Source of the DNA: Tricholomella constricta
Lineage: Eukaryota; Basidiomycota; Agaricomycetes; Agaricales; Lyophyllaceae
Length of the DNA stretch: 64,000 bases
Direction: 5' to 3'
NCBI GenBank assembly: GCA_013368375.1
Contig: JAACJP010000019.1
Span: forward strand, 496,001-560,000
Shown here: positions 23,449-34,695 of the stretch, piece by piece
How positions within the stretch are numbered: the first letter of the stretch is position 1
Layout: every line of letters starts with the position of its first letter
The notes under the pieces: generated by a model
The model's database searches: none
What the model saw: the letters and a program-made list of their open reading frames with translations, nothing else
Told to the model about the DNA's origin: nothing
Position numbers and translations under genes: made by a program

Positions 23449-24236
23449 GGAATGAGGAATGAACCGGCACATTTTCACGAGATCTATCCCCGCATCGCAT
23501 CGCATCGCAGAAAGTCAAAGTCATCATCAGCCGTCCGAACTTTCGAAAAAAAAAACAAATAAACTGGCACGCACCAACTCCTTCCCAGGCTTCGAATCTT
23601 CCTACTCCAACCACAAGCGCTAAACACACTCTCAACTTCTGCGAGGAATTTTACATGCGCACATAGTAGGGCCTTCTCCAGATGATGAATTTGGTGGTCT
23701 GGGATTGACTAGGGTTGTGTAGGGTTTTGGTCGATGCCGAGGCTGCTCAGACTGTAGGATGCTACCCGTTGAGGGAGGGAGGGAGGGAATGGGAACAAGG
23801 TGATAAAAGTGTCGACATTGCGCGGTTTGATAGTGCCGCGCATATTTTTTGGTTTTGACCCTTTCAGGTGACCAGGGGGCCAGACATCCGCGAGGATGCA
23901 CAGGCTCTCCACTTTGCCGTTTCATGATCATTGACAACAGTCGAAAAAGATTAGAATTAGCACACCCAGTCGCGTCGCGTCGACAGCCAAAGGTTTCATT
24001 CAGCTACAACATACAGGTCTCCCGGTCATTAGATTGAAGTTTTGAAAGGTCTGTAGTCTGTCAGCACAGAACCCAGTATCTTGTGCAGACATGAAGCGCA
24101 TATCAACCAATTGTTTCCTTCAGCTCCAGCTGCAGCTCCAAACACCTAACATTTGACGTCCGAGGAGCGCCGCTCGTACACTTCACGAGATCTATCCCCG
24201 CATCACATCAAGCCATCATCAGCCGTATCCAAAGAG
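23449..24236. other. Mosaic intergenic region with a decayed small-gene 5' end
   Basis: From about 23570 to 23700 the sequence matches the 5' flank and start of the small gene at 29410: both have a ctactccarccacaag segment and, further on, gcgcacat and tagggccttc. Here the start codon is lost (acatagtaggg against atcatggtaggg). About 23475-23550 and 24140-24230 hold a cacgagatctatccccgcat block that recurs after the F-box type B genes at 27400 and, inverted, near 36090. No intact gene is seen. Confidence 0.6.
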
Positions 24237-25556
24237 TCAGCACGCACGCACACTCACCACATCCCTAAAATGCCTTTCATACCTCGTTGTCCAACGCGTC
24301 CCAAATGGGTCCTGCATGATCTGTTCCTCCCACTCACACGCCTCCCTCAACGCCCCTACGAACCTCAGCTCCAGCACCTTCCTCCCCACTGACATCCTCA
24401 TCCCCCCCTTCACACGTTCATGCACGCGCGTCCTTAAGGACTCTTCAAGGCGCAGTGTCACGTTGTGTAGACGCGGGGTCCGCAGGGCGTCGCCCGTCAG
24501 CGCGTCAAGCGTGGCCCAATCAAAGGTGGTAAGCACGCGTACGATCTGGGCCTCGTCTAGCATGCTGTGCATCGTCAAGGTCGCTTCTTCCAGCTTTTGG
24601 AGGGGCGCGGCGGAGCGGAGGGCGCTGAGGAGGAGTTTGGGCGGGGCGCGGAGGAGGGCGAAGGAACGCAGGTTGGGGGTGGAGCTTAGGTCGATCTTGT
24701 TGTGAAAAACCTCTAAAGTAGGTGTCGTTCGGTGATTCAGTGAAAAAATGAAATCGTGAGGTAAAAAGCATGCATACGTACCTGCGGCGGAATACGCCAC
24801 GAAGCCCAACTCGAGGTGCTCCAGCCCCTTCCCAATCGCCTCCAAATGCGGTGCGATCGCAGCTGCATCCCGTATACGCAGCCCACCCAACCTCAGCACC
24901 CGCACCCGCACCCCACCGTATCCCAACCCCTCCCCACCTTTCACCGAAACCGGCACCGGCACTTTCAAAAAAAACAGCCCCCCCCTGGCATCCACCCCCC
25001 TCACGCCCGGTGGAAAATACAACGGTTCCCTCTGCGTCGATTTTGACTGGTCCCAAGTATGTGACACCGTCACTTTCTCCAAGCGCCCGAACGCACAGAA
25101 GAAGGTGTATGCCTCCGCCGACGTCGGGAAATTCACGGCGTCCAAGTACAGGTGCCGCACCTCCGGGAAGAGGGGGGGGAGGGCAAGGAGCATGTTTTTG
25201 CTTGGGGCGGTGCGTTGGAGCATCAGGGAGGTGATCGCCGAGAATCGCTGGATCTGAAATAGCGTGTCGGAGAAAGGGGGGAAGGGGGAAGGGGGGAAGG
25301 AGGGGGAGGCAATATTGAGGCGCGCGATCTTGAGTCTGCGGGTGTATGCGGCGAGGGTGGGTGTGTATGGTGAGAGGAGGATCTGGGGATGGTTGCGGTT
25401 GTTGAGTGTGATGTCGTGGAAGAGGTGTGTGCGGCTGAGGGAGAGCCAGGCTTTGGAGACGAGGGAGCAGGATGAAAGGGTGGGTTTGTCGTGCACATGG
25501 AAGAGGAAGGAGAGGATGAGGCTGATTAGTTCTTGGGGTAGTGAAGCAGGGGACAT
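24237..25556 (-). CDS. F-box protein, type B, copy 1
   Basis: A probable substrate adaptor of an SCF ubiquitin ligase. The F-box is at residues about 5-50: LPQELISLILSFLF, then LSSCSLVSKAWLSLSRTHLF. Leucine-rich repeat-like segments follow, such as LRSFALLRAPPKLLLSALRS. An intron at 24713-24781 is inferred because the two paralogues splice here; it is 69 bp with no stop, so the unspliced frame also stays open. Spliced length is 416 residues. Intact, and closest to the copies at 27441 and 34696. The shared 3' flank shows that whole gene blocks were copied. Confidence 0.78.
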   Translation of the reverse strand: MSPASLPQELISLILSFLFHVHDKPTLSSCSLVSKAWLSLSRTHLFHDITLNNRNHPQILLSPYTPTLAAYTRRLKIARLNIASPSFPPSPFPPFSDTLFQIQRFSAITSLMLQRTAPSKNMLLALPPLFPEVRHLYLDAVNFPTSAEAYTFFCAFGRLEKVTVSHTWDQSKSTQREPLYFPPGVRGVDARGGLFFLKVPVPVSVKGGEGLGYGGVRVRVLRLGGLRIRDAAAIAPHLEAIGKGLEHLELGFVAYSAAGTYACFLPHDFIFSLNHRTTPTLEVFHNKIDLSSTPNLRSFALLRAPPKLLLSALRSAAPLQKLEEATLTMHSMLDEAQIVRVLTTFDWATLDALTGDALRTPRLHNVTLRLEESLRTRVHERVKGGMRMSVGRKVLELRFVGALREACEWEEQIMQDPFGTRWTTRYERHFRDVVSVRAC

Positions 25557-25807
25557 GATGAGTGTTGCGAAGGAGGAAGGGGGAAGCGGGAAGGGAAAGG
25601 TGAGGCGATATCGAGATGGGACTTACAAGCATCTTGGGCGGCGAAACTCGACTTCCTAAAGGGTAAATTATCAAAGCTGAGCTCACGTATCACTGAACAT
25701 CGTGTCAACAGTCGACCGCTTTGCACGGCTACGCTATAACCCCTGAGTGTTCCACGTCTTGATGTTCACTTTCTAATCATCTCTCTCTCCATCCACTATA
25801 TTCACCG

Positions 25808-27125
25808 ATGCGTAAATCCTTCAAAAATCACACTTTGTCAATCCAGAGGACGATTCGGACTAACGTACGGCTCCCGCATGAGCTCATTGACTGGATCATC
25901 GACCACCTACACGACGACCGAGCCGCTCTCTCCGCGTGCTGCTTTGTTTGCAAGGCATGGCTGGCGAGTAGCCGCTATCACCTCTTCAAAGACATACACC
26001 TCGGTTCAAACACACGCTGTGACGACATACTGGCCCTGCCCCCCCCATCGGTGTTCGCTGTGGCCGCTCGCCGGCTTATGCTTACCCGCAAGATGTCCCT
26101 TCCTCCGGGGATCGAGCACTTCTCGTCTATCAACTCGTTCTATTTGGTTGCCACGACTCCAAATGCAGACATGTTGACCAGGATACCACTTATCTTCTCG
26201 AGACTCACGCTGCTCGAAATAAATATAGTCAACTTCAATTCGTTTGCGCAGATGGTGCAGCTGATCTGTGCCTTGCCAAACTTGGAGACACTCACGCAAT
26301 GTTGGTGCATATGGGATCAAGAGGTGGACCCAGCCTCCGGCTGGACTTTGGCTACCCTCCACGCCTGCACGCCCTCAACTTTATCGATTCGTTCAGACTT
26401 TACGGTTTTTTTTTGACTATTTTAAGGGGCTGCCTCTCCAGCGTCGGAGACCCACACGTGATGTCCATTGGGACCGCTATCAAAAGCCTTGGATGGCTCC
26501 CTGCAAGCACCTCCGAACACTCGACCTCTAGATCTGGGTTCACAACCCACTCAGGTCCGACTCTCATTTCCCCCCAAATCCAAGCCCCCCCCCAAAAAAA
26601 AGCTTGATACTGACCACTTTGCGTCGTTCGGCGTAGACTTTTCTGGCGGGAAGCATCGACTTGGACCACAGCGTGGACCTGCGCTCCTTCTCCTTCACGC
26701 TCGTCCAGGGCTGGCCTAAGCTCCTCTACCGCATCCTCCTCACACACGTGCCAGGCACAAGCACCTCATCCACACCATCTACGAGGGCAAAGACAACATC
26801 CCCGAACCTCGATCTCCTCGACTGGCGCATCGAGCTCGACCACCTCATCACTGCGCCCTCCACAGCGTTCCGCCTGATGGACGTTACGGTGCGCGTATAT
26901 GCACGTAATATCGCTTCATTCGTCAGTCGAGAGATGGTGAAAACCAGGTTTGCGCCAATGGCGGGAGCAGCGGGGATGGTGAGGTACGTGTCGGAGAAAG
27001 CAAGGCTTTCGAAAGTTAAAAAAGAGCTTGAGTCGACCGGTGGCGTGGCGCTCGTGGGGAGAGCTGGTGTCGGCCTGAGGGGGAGAAGCATTGGTTGTGT
27101 GGGCGGCCGTGACTTTGATTTTTAG
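25808..27125 (+). pseudogene. F-box gene type A, disrupted copy
   Basis: The N-terminal half is well preserved: VRLPHELIDWIIDHLHDDRA, then LSACCFVCKAWLASSRYHLF. Similarity to the intact copies at 32467 and 42348 then shifts frame near 26330. It resumes in another frame (YPPRLHALNF, VGDPHVMSIGTAIKSL), and is again out of frame around 26750-26790 before returning at NLDLLDW. The gene end also differs. At least two frame changes make it unlikely to encode a full protein, though a 202-residue F-box-only product from 25808 is possible. Confidence 0.75.
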
Positions 27126-27440
27126 ACATGCGGTTGTGAATTGACTTGGATACTGAACATCTCCAAGACACCTCCCCGAAATATCTTCATAGCTTATGTT
27201 AGTTACGAAAATACTTACATACCTCCAATGTGTAGCTCGATCACATATATGTCATTAGCACGAACGTAAATGTCTCAGTAATCAATGTGGCATGCACTAG
27301 TAGGCGACCCCCCTGCGAGCTCATCTCAACCCCTTCCAGCAACAAACCGCCCCAAACGTCTAACGTCTAACGTCTCGAGGAGCGCTTCTCGGAACACTTC
27401 ACGAGATCTATCCCCGCATCGCATCGCATCACCATCATCA
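27126..27440. other. Intergenic with F-box type B 3'-flank block
   Basis: Lies between two convergent genes. Sequence from about 27300 onward (with a ctaacgtc motif and cacgagatctatccccgcat) repeats the 3' flanks of the other type B F-box genes. No gene is seen. Confidence 0.5.
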
Positions 27441-28725
27441 TCAGCCGTCCAAACGTCCGAAGAAAACCCACACAACACTCACCATATCCACAAAACACTT
27501 TCCATACCTCGCCGCCATCCCACGCATCTCAATCGGGTCCTCCATCATCTGTTCCTCCCATTCACACACATCCCTCAAGCCCTTTACAAACCGAAACTCC
27601 AGCACATTCCTCCCCACCGACATCCTCATCGCCCCCTTCACACATTCTTGCACCCGCGTCCGCATCGATTCTTCAAGCCGCAGGGTGACGTTGTGTAGAC
27701 GCGGGGTATAGAGGGCGTCGCCCGTTAAGGCATCGAGCGCGGCCCAGTCGAAGGAGGTAAGCACGCGGATGATCTGCGCGTCGTCTCGCATGCTGTGCAT
27801 CGTCAACGTGGCTTCTTCCAGCTTCTGTAAGGGCACACCGGATTGGAGGGTGCTGAGGAAGAGTTTGGGCGGGGCCCGGAGGAGGGAGAAGGACCGGAGG
27901 TTGGTGTTGGGCCCGAGGTCGATCTTGCCATGGAAGAATTCTGGAGATGACAGCAAGGTACACGGTATGTTGTCGGTCAGTTGATAGATAAAAGCGGCGC
28001 CAAATCGTTGGGTAAAAGATCATACCTGCGGCAGAATACGCTACGAAACCCAATTCAAGATGCTCAAGCCCCCCACCAAGGGCGCCCAAATGGGCGCCAA
28101 TAGCAACCGCATCCCGTATGCGCAGGCCATACAACCTCAGCACACACAACCTTTCACATCCCAAACTCCTCGATATCGGTACTTTCAAAAAGAACAACCC
28201 CCCGCTCGCGTCCACCGTCCTTAAACCCCTCGGAAAATACAACTGTTCGCCTTGTGTCGCTCTCGTCTGGTCCCAAGTGCAGGACACCGAGACCTTCTGC
28301 AAGTGCTTGAACGCGCAGAAGAGGGTGTATGCCTCAGCAGAGGTGGAAAAGTCCACGCCGTCCAAGTAGAGGGTCCTCACGTCCGGGAAGAGAAGGGGCA
28401 AGGCGAGGAGCATGTCTTTGCTTGGGGCGTTGTACTGGAGCATCAGGGAGGTGATCGCCGAGAATCGGTCTAGCCCTGGACCTGATGGGAGGACACCGAG
28501 GTCTGCGATCTTGAGTCTGCGGGTGTAAGAGATGTGCGGGTGCGGTGCGAGGAGGATCGTCTCCCAGTTGTCGTGGTCGATTGCGATGTCGTGGAAGAGG
28601 TGGGTCCGGCTGTGGGAGAGCCAGGCTTTGCTGACGAGGGAGCAGGATGAGAGGGTGGGTTTGTCGTAGAAAAGGAAGGAGAGGATGAGGATGATTATTT
28701 CTTGAGGGAGTTCAGGAGGGGCCAT
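27441..28725 (-). CDS. F-box protein, type B, copy 2
   Basis: Exons 28725-28026 and 27940-27441. The protein starts MAPPELPQEIIILILSFLF, followed by LSSCSLVSKAWLSHSRTHLF, then leucine-rich segments and LRSFSLLRAPPKLFLSTLQS in exon 2. The splice joins AYSAA to EFFHGKIDL, which fixes the intron position for the whole type B family. It lacks a six-residue stretch after SFLF that copies 1 and 3 share (HVHDKP region). The C-terminus may end a little earlier if an intron starts at the gtgagt after DMV. The frame is intact. Presumed SCF substrate adaptor. Confidence 0.77.
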
Positions 28726-29409
28726 GCTGAGTATTGCGGATGCTGAAGGGAAAGGTGAGGCGATATCGCGATGGGATAGGTGAGAGCTCGAGCGATAGTG
28801 ATCACTGGAGGATCGATTCTGTCGTGCTTTGTTTTGGCAAAAAAGAAACGTGAGCACAAGTTCACCGTCGACGAGCGCTTAAGTGGACGCCAATGTGAAT
28901 GCAAACTTGTTTAGACACATTGAGTAATCGAGTGCGAAGACAAGACAATGCCAGCGTGTGTCAAAGAGCCAGCGAAGCTGTCATGAAGTCTGGATAAATC
29001 ATGATTCAAGATTCAATGCAAACTTCAACTTGTCGCTTACCTGCTCCAAGAAATTGCCATAGTATCAGTAGCTTGAGGACTCGCACGTATCAATAACTTT
29101 GTTTCGAATGGTCCTCCGTTCCGTTTGGCCACGGCGACGAGTTATCGAGCGCATAGAGTGCGTGGCGTGACCCAGCATCACATGGCGTTACCCACCGAGT
29201 AGCGTGACACTCATCAATGACATCACCATACATGCGAGTCGTCATTCGACCTTGGACCGCTCCTCCTCGTCCACGGCAGCACGTCATTGCGGATCCCAAC
29301 AAGTATATAAAGCCTTTCTCGACTCCTATACCTTTTAAACTCGTCGAACCTCTCTACTCCAGCCACAAGTGTTTATCACTCACTAGGTATATCGAACGCG
29401 CACATCATC
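28726..29409. other. Intergenic, promoter region of the small hydrophobic gene
   Basis: About 29098-29225 occurs again, inverted and diverged, at about 34200-34335; both share cgacgagttatcg and gtgacccagcatcacatg. A TATATAA at 29304-29310 lies about 100 bp before the start at 29410 and is a good TATA candidate. No other coding sequence is seen. Confidence 0.55.
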
Positions 29410-29734
29410 ATGGTAGGGCCTTCGAATTCTCCACATGACGAAACCATCGTCGCGTTAATCACTTCTCCGTATACGCAGGGCTCCATATTTTCAGCGATCG
29501 GACGCGGAATCAACGCCATCATCTCCTCCATAGCCGCAGTCATCATGGCTATCGTCGGCGCCATCACAACGGTGAGCCAGCATCTATTCCCTGTGATTCG
29601 CTCAACTGGAACCTCCTCTGCCATCCCCACAGGTGATCGTTACGATATTCGACGTCATCGGCGATATTTTATGTTGCAGGTGCTTTGGCTCGCGGCGCTC
29701 GAGCCGTCGTATGGGTCGAAGGCGGGGAATATAA
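29410..29734 (+). CDS. Small hydrophobic Cys/Arg-tailed protein, 87 residues
   Basis: Two exons, 29410-29571 and 29633-29734. The product has a polar N-terminus, a long hydrophobic span (INAIISSIAAVIMAIVGAI, continuing across the splice as VIVTIFDVIGDIL), a CCRC cysteine cluster and an arginine-rich tail (RRSSRRMGRRRGI). This matches a type of short membrane-associated protein common in agaricomycetes whose function I do not know. Splicing is essential, since the unspliced frame runs into unrelated sequence. CCRC next to a membrane span could be a palmitoylation site. A decayed 5' end of the same gene lies near 23600, and a promoter-like copy, inverted, near 34200-34350. Confidence 0.72.
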
Positions 29735-30039
29735 GAACCTGTTATGGGTTCACGATAATGAAACCCGTCTTGATATGATATTTTGCTTTACAGTGGACTC
29801 TTTTATATCACCATTTATGTCATGTACAGAACTATTATCTCAGTCTTCAATACGCCTCGCCAGTTATTCCATCTGCAGCACGAACATCAACATACCAACT
29901 CTTTCACAATCATCCTCCAACCCCAAAACCATCAATCCATGAAAGTCTCTTTGATATAAAACCGCGATCGCCATCCCGTCGACAACTGAACCGTAAAACC
30001 GACCCTTAATATGCAATATTCAACATCCCCACCTCACTA
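29735..30039. other. Intergenic, nothing recognised
   Basis: 3' flank of the small hydrophobic gene. No exon or repeat is recognised. Confidence 0.4.
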
Positions 30040-31000
30040 CAAACCGGCAAGCGCTCCAAGCACATCGGCATGACTTCCTGCTCCTGACCATCCCCATTTA
30101 TGTAGCGTCAAACTCTCCAACGCAAACTGCGTGTCCCGGTCCCGGACGAGGAGGTAATCCAGGGCGTCTCCAGGAGCGCTGCGTCCTCACTAAGCATCAG
30201 CTTGACCTCCGAGTCCTTGAGCCGCTTCTGAGGCTTGTGCTTCTGGAGCGAGCATGCGCACGAGGGAAACGACGGTGCTGCGGAAGAGCAGTTTGAGAGA
30301 CCGGAGATTAGCGCATCCGCTGCGGTCGACTACGGAGGTCCCGATCTTCGAAACGACGTACGAACGCGTCAGCAGTATAATATATGTAGTCAAGTTGACG
30401 TTGGGCTATACTAATACCAAAAGAGTGGTCGCTCGTCGAGTTGAAAGCTCAAGGTGCTGGAGCGAGGCACTGAGTGTACGGGGACGGTCGCATCGATACT
30501 CCCAAGATCTGCGTCTATGCAGCCGCACAGAAAGTAGACAAAGGCGGGACTCGTTCCAACGCGTTGTTGAACCAATCCAGAAACTCATGCAACCACTCCA
30601 TATACGCATTCAGCGTACGCGTACGCGTACGCCAGCAGCCAACCGGGGGATTCACGATCTTAAACGCGGGGGGGGGGGGGGGAGGGGTTATCCCATGTAG
30701 GGCCACGTACATAGCACCACCGTCGCCTCCTTCCGCAGCGGAAACGCGCCCCAACCAGCTTAACCAGATCCTCGACATACGAGAAATGGACAATGGACAT
30801 CGCGATCGCGCAGCTCCAGATACGTGAACCCTTGGGAACGCCTCGGAAAACTCGCACACCAGGGATGAGTCCACCGTGGAGTGCGAGATGTGACGGAGAC
30901 GGAATGCTTAAGATCGCTGGGGGGTTCAGATAGTGTGGCGAGGTGACGAGGGCCATGAGGAGCTTGCGCGCGTAAGTATTGGGTGAGCAGTTTGGACCCA
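30040..31000 (-). pseudogene. F-box/LRR gene relic
   Basis: On the minus strand, scattered frames resemble the C-terminal leucine-rich parts of the F-box genes here. One frame reads FTYLELRDRDVHCPF (compare VTYLELMDVFFT in the gene at 61908); another reads CANLRSLKLLFRST, then KRLKDSEVKLMLSEDAALLE. Frames change repeatedly and there are stops. A run of 15 G at 30667-30681 and a cgtacg repeat at 30615-30632 interrupt it. No F-box is recovered. Confidence 0.5.
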
Positions 31001-31097
31001 CCCGAGAGTCGAGATAAGGCCGTAAGTGCGATCTATGCGTCGAGACGTCGTCCAGACTATTACTGAGTGAACTTGAAGCTAGTCAAGACTCAAGACT

Positions 31098-32275
31098 TCA
31101 AACACTCTCCCAAAAGCCGATGTCCGCTCAGGCTCCTCCCACACAAACTAAACCAACCACACCAACAATTTCAATAAGATGAAATCCAACACTCAGCGCA
31201 CTTCAAAAGAAACCTTAACTGTACTCACAAAATGATGAGCACCCTCCAGCGCCTCAAACCGAATCCCACCCGATCTCTCCTCCAAAGTCCACGCAGCGAA
31301 CACACAATTCCACGGACTAGTCTCCCCATAGACAAGGCACACCCCACGCCTCACGCACCCCGGGATCAAACAAAGCCTTCTCCGTCTGCGCAGCCAGGAC
31401 CCCACCAAACTCCGCCGACAAGCTACTGTCATATACGGGCCCCGACGCGGAATAAGCGCTAGTACTGGCGACAGCGACGGCCAGGAGCTCCTCCGGGCTC
31501 ATGCGTTCCACCGTCGGCAGTTTCGACGGCCCGTCGGTATCGCGCTGCGCCAGATTCAAAAATCCCCGAGAGGGGCCATGTCGGAAGTAGCTCGAGCACC
31601 ATTTAGTGAACGCAGCGCCGCGCGCTTCGGGGGGGAAGTCCTTGTCCCGCAAGGGGTGATATTGTATTGGGCGGGCTGGGGGATGCCGAGGAGCTGGGAC
31701 GGCGGATCTGTTCAAAATATTTATCATGATGGAGGGAACGGCGAGAGGCGATATAGTGACCTACCCAAGAGGAAGAAATGTTCAACGCAAGCCCTTAACC
31801 TCCCCCGTATATCTTCCGGCACCCCATGGATGGACGCAAGGCACCGCAATAAGGAAAACATTCCCCATGGACCAGCCTGCGACGGCCACTTTCTGGGGGA
31901 GCAGCAGCTCCTAGATGACTGTCAATGAAGAGAGCGATGTGGAGATCTTGCAGGCGCAGAAACGCCGCGCGCTCTGCCTCAGATCCCTCTGCAATTGTGA
32001 TCTGCTCCTCTGACGAATAGGGAGTGGAGCCGGGGTACGCCCGCCAGTTGAGGCAGATGAGGCGCAGGCCGCGGGAGCGCGCGGGGTTGGCGAGGCGTTG
32101 GAATATGCCTGGTGTGTAAGTTTATGTTTAGTGACTTCGGTGTGAATGCTGTAAGGCAAATGGAGTTGATCACTGCTTGGGGATGTGTGCCCGTGGATAA
32201 AGTAGATCGTGGTCTATTCTGCGTCTGGTGGAGGTCCGCTGTCCGTGTAAAAGAATTTGACGGGCTGAGTTAGAC
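31098..32275 (-). pseudogene. Alpha/beta-hydrolase, dead copy
   Basis: A diverged copy of the intact gene at 40765-41948, in the same order and orientation relative to a type A F-box gene. The lesions are visible by comparison. The start codon is missing (tctaactcagcc against atgtcaacccagcc). A TAG replaces a TAC in the first exon (after PPPDAE). A one-base deletion occurs shortly before the nucleophile elbow, in the IDG/ELLLPQ region near 31918. The later part (KDFPPEARGAAFTKWCSSYF) is still open. No function is expected. Confidence 0.8.
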
Positions 32276-32466
32276 GCGAGCTTAAGTGATAAATTATTTA
32301 TCGCTTATGTGGTCGAGCTACACGTTGGAGGTAAGTATATTCGTGCGTAACACAAGATGCAAGATATTTCGGGGGAGTGTCCTACAGATGTTCAGTCTCC
32401 AAGTCAATTCACGATCTCATGTCCATAATCAAAACCACGCGCCCATACAACCAATGCTTCTCCGCT

Positions 32467-33678
32467 TCAGCGCGACACCAGCTCTCCCCACGAGTTCAAC
32501 ACCACCGGTCCCCTCATGCTCATACTCTTCTCTACTTTCAAAAGCCTTGCCTTCTCCGACACGAACTTCACCATCCCCGCCGCTCCCGCCAGCGGCGCAA
32601 ACCTGGTTTCCACCATCTCCTGATTGACGAACGAAACGCGATCATGTGCAGACACGCGCACCGTAAAATCCATCAGGCGGAACGCCGTGGAGGGCGCAGT
32701 GATGAAGTGGTCGAGCTCGCGCCAGTCGAGGAGATCGAGGTTCGGGATGTTGTCTTCGCCCTCGTAGATGGTGAGGATGAGGTGCTGGAGCTGCGTGTGC
32801 CTGGCGTGTGTGAGGAGGATACGGTGGAGGAGTTTGGGCCAGCCGTAGATGAGCGTGAAGGAGCGCAGGTTCACGCTGTGGTTCAGGTCGATGCTTCCCG
32901 CCAGGAAGTCTATGCAAACGACGGAAGTGGTCAGTGGAGCGTTTCGGCTTGGAATTGGGAACAAGATCGGACCTGCGTGGTTCTGAACACAGAGTTCGAG
33001 CGTGAGGTGCTGCAGAGAGCCGCCGAGGCGTTTGATAGCGGTCCCCATGGACGACACGTGTGGTTCTCCGACATTGTAGAGGCGGAGTGTGGATAGAGGG
33101 GGGAGAGGATCCAGCGCATTAAACCAGTCGAGAAAAACGTGATGTCTCAATGAGAGGACGTTGAGGGTGTGCAGGCGCGGAGGTAGTCGAAGTTCGGCCA
33201 GAGGCTGGTCCACCTCTTGGTGAATCCATGAGCATATATGCTGCGTGAGTGTCTCCAAGTTCGGCAGGGCACAGATTAGCTGCACCATGTGCGCAAACGA
33301 GTCGAAGCGGACTTGATTCAGTTCAAGCAGGGTGATTCTCGAGAAGAGAAGCGGTATCCTGGTCAACATGTCTGCATTTGGAGTCAAGACAACCAAATAG
33401 AACGAGTTGATAGACGAGAAGTGCTCGATCCCCGGGGGAAGGAACTTCTTGTTGGAAAGCGTAAGCCGGCGAGCGGCCACAGCAAACATCGATGGGGGCG
33501 GCAGGGCCAGTATGTCGTCACAGTAGTAATTGAGGCATATGTCTTTAAAGAGGTGATAGCGGCTACTCGCCAGCCATGCCTTGCAAACAAAGCAGCACGC
33601 GGAGAGAGCGGCTCGGTCGTCGTGTAGGTGGTCGATGATCCAGTCAATGAGCTCATGCGGGAGCCGTACCTTCGTCAT
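32467..33678 (-). CDS. F-box protein, type A, copy 2
   Basis: Exons 33678-32973 and 32909-32467. It starts MTKVRLPHELIDWIIDHL, then LSACCFVCKAWLASSRYHLF (F-box), followed by leucine-rich segments such as LPPGIEHFSSINSFYL and LRSFTLIYGWPKLLHRILLT. The start at 33678 is chosen because all copies align from TxVRLPHE; an in-frame extension to 33777 exists. Both exons are open and the splice (QNHA to DFLAGSIDL) agrees with copy 3. Presumed SCF substrate-recognition subunit. It forms a duplicated block with the neighbouring hydrolase relic. Confidence 0.78.
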   Translation of the reverse strand: MTKVRLPHELIDWIIDHLHDDRAALSACCFVCKAWLASSRYHLFKDICLNYYCDDILALPPPSMFAVAARRLTLSNKKFLPPGIEHFSSINSFYLVVLTPNADMLTRIPLLFSRITLLELNQVRFDSFAHMVQLICALPNLETLTQHICSWIHQEVDQPLAELRLPPRLHTLNVLSLRHHVFLDWFNALDPLPPLSTLRLYNVGEPHVSSMGTAIKRLGGSLQHLTLELCVQNHAGPILFPIPSRNAPLTTSVVCIDFLAGSIDLNHSVNLRSFTLIYGWPKLLHRILLTHARHTQLQHLILTIYEGEDNIPNLDLLDWRELDHFITAPSTAFRLMDFTVRVSAHDRVSFVNQEMVETRFAPLAGAAGMVKFVSEKARLLKVEKSMSMRGPVVLNSWGELVSR

Positions 33679-34695
33679 CGTCCTCTGGATTGACAAAGTG
33701 TGATATTTGAAGGATTTACGTATCGTTGTGGGTGGAGAGAGAAATGATTGGAAAGTGAACATCAAGACATGGAACACTCAGTAGTTATAGCGTAGCCGTG
33801 GATGAGGGTGATGCCCGAGTCGCTATGGTGCAAACTTGACTTGGATATTGTTGCGTATCCGATGATTGATCCAGCAGAGAACCAGAGGCAAATAGCGTAG
33901 CCAAAAAATACCAGACCGTGTAACGAGGGGGCTGATTAAGCCAAGTCCGTTCTAATCATGTACACCTATGTATACCTAAAATTACAAAGTTAGAAGGTGT
34001 GGGAGGGTGGGCTGCTCGAAAAATCCAAAGAGGCCCGTGGCGACGGGGTTCACATACTATGGAGGGGCCCGAGTGAGCAAACCAACCTGGGGAGGAGTTG
34101 GTGCGTGCCATTTTACTTGGGTATTTTTGGACGTTTGGACGGCTGGTGATGATGATGATTGTCTGTGATGCGATGCGATGCGGATAGCGGTCGAAGCGAT
34201 GGTGAGTGTCACGCTACTTGGTGGGTCACGGCATGTGATGCTGGGTCACTGCGTGGACGAGTCACTCGTGGATACTCTGTGCGCATTGCGCACGATAACT
34301 CGTCGCCAGGCCAAAGGGACGACCTTCCGAAATGTCTTCATTGATACGAGCTATTTTGGGCGAGTATGACTATTTCTCCGAGCCGATAAGCACCCAAGTT
34401 CGCATTGAGCAAAACTAATTATTGATATCGTTTGTACAGAGTTTATACAGCTTCACTGGCACACGCGTTCAACTCTTCGCACCTGAATACGACTCGCTTC
34501 ACACCCTAATATCATCTATACAATCTTGCATCTAGACATTGACGCCCACCTAAGCGCCCGTCCGACGTGCTCACGTTTTCTCTGACATATAGCAAAACAA
34601 AGCACGACAGAATCGATTATCCAGTGATCACTATCGCTATCCCTCCCACCTTTCCCTTCGCCCTTCCCCCTTCGGCATTCGCAACACTCATCACC
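33679..34695. other. Intergenic mosaic with an inverted copy of a promoter segment
   Basis: About 34140-34350 is an inverted, diverged copy of the upstream region of the small hydrophobic gene (29098-29225) continuing into the sequence seen at about 23480-23590 (cggcacgcaccaactcc-like). No intact copy of that gene follows on the minus strand. The remainder shows nothing I recognise. Confidence 0.5.

Noticed and set aside
24520..25686. 388-codon minus frame overlapping the type B F-box gene
   Set aside because: A frame-shifted shadow with Pro/His/Leu-biased composition; the F-box frame has paralogues and a conserved splice site.
25808..27125. Intact third type A F-box gene
   Set aside because: Alignment with the two open copies needs at least two frame changes, which short introns at those positions would not repair.
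30615..30681. cgtacg repeat and 15-G run as a regulatory or CRISPR-like repeat
   Set aside because: Simple-sequence expansions inside a decayed gene; no spacer structure, and CRISPR arrays are not expected in a nuclear fungal genome.
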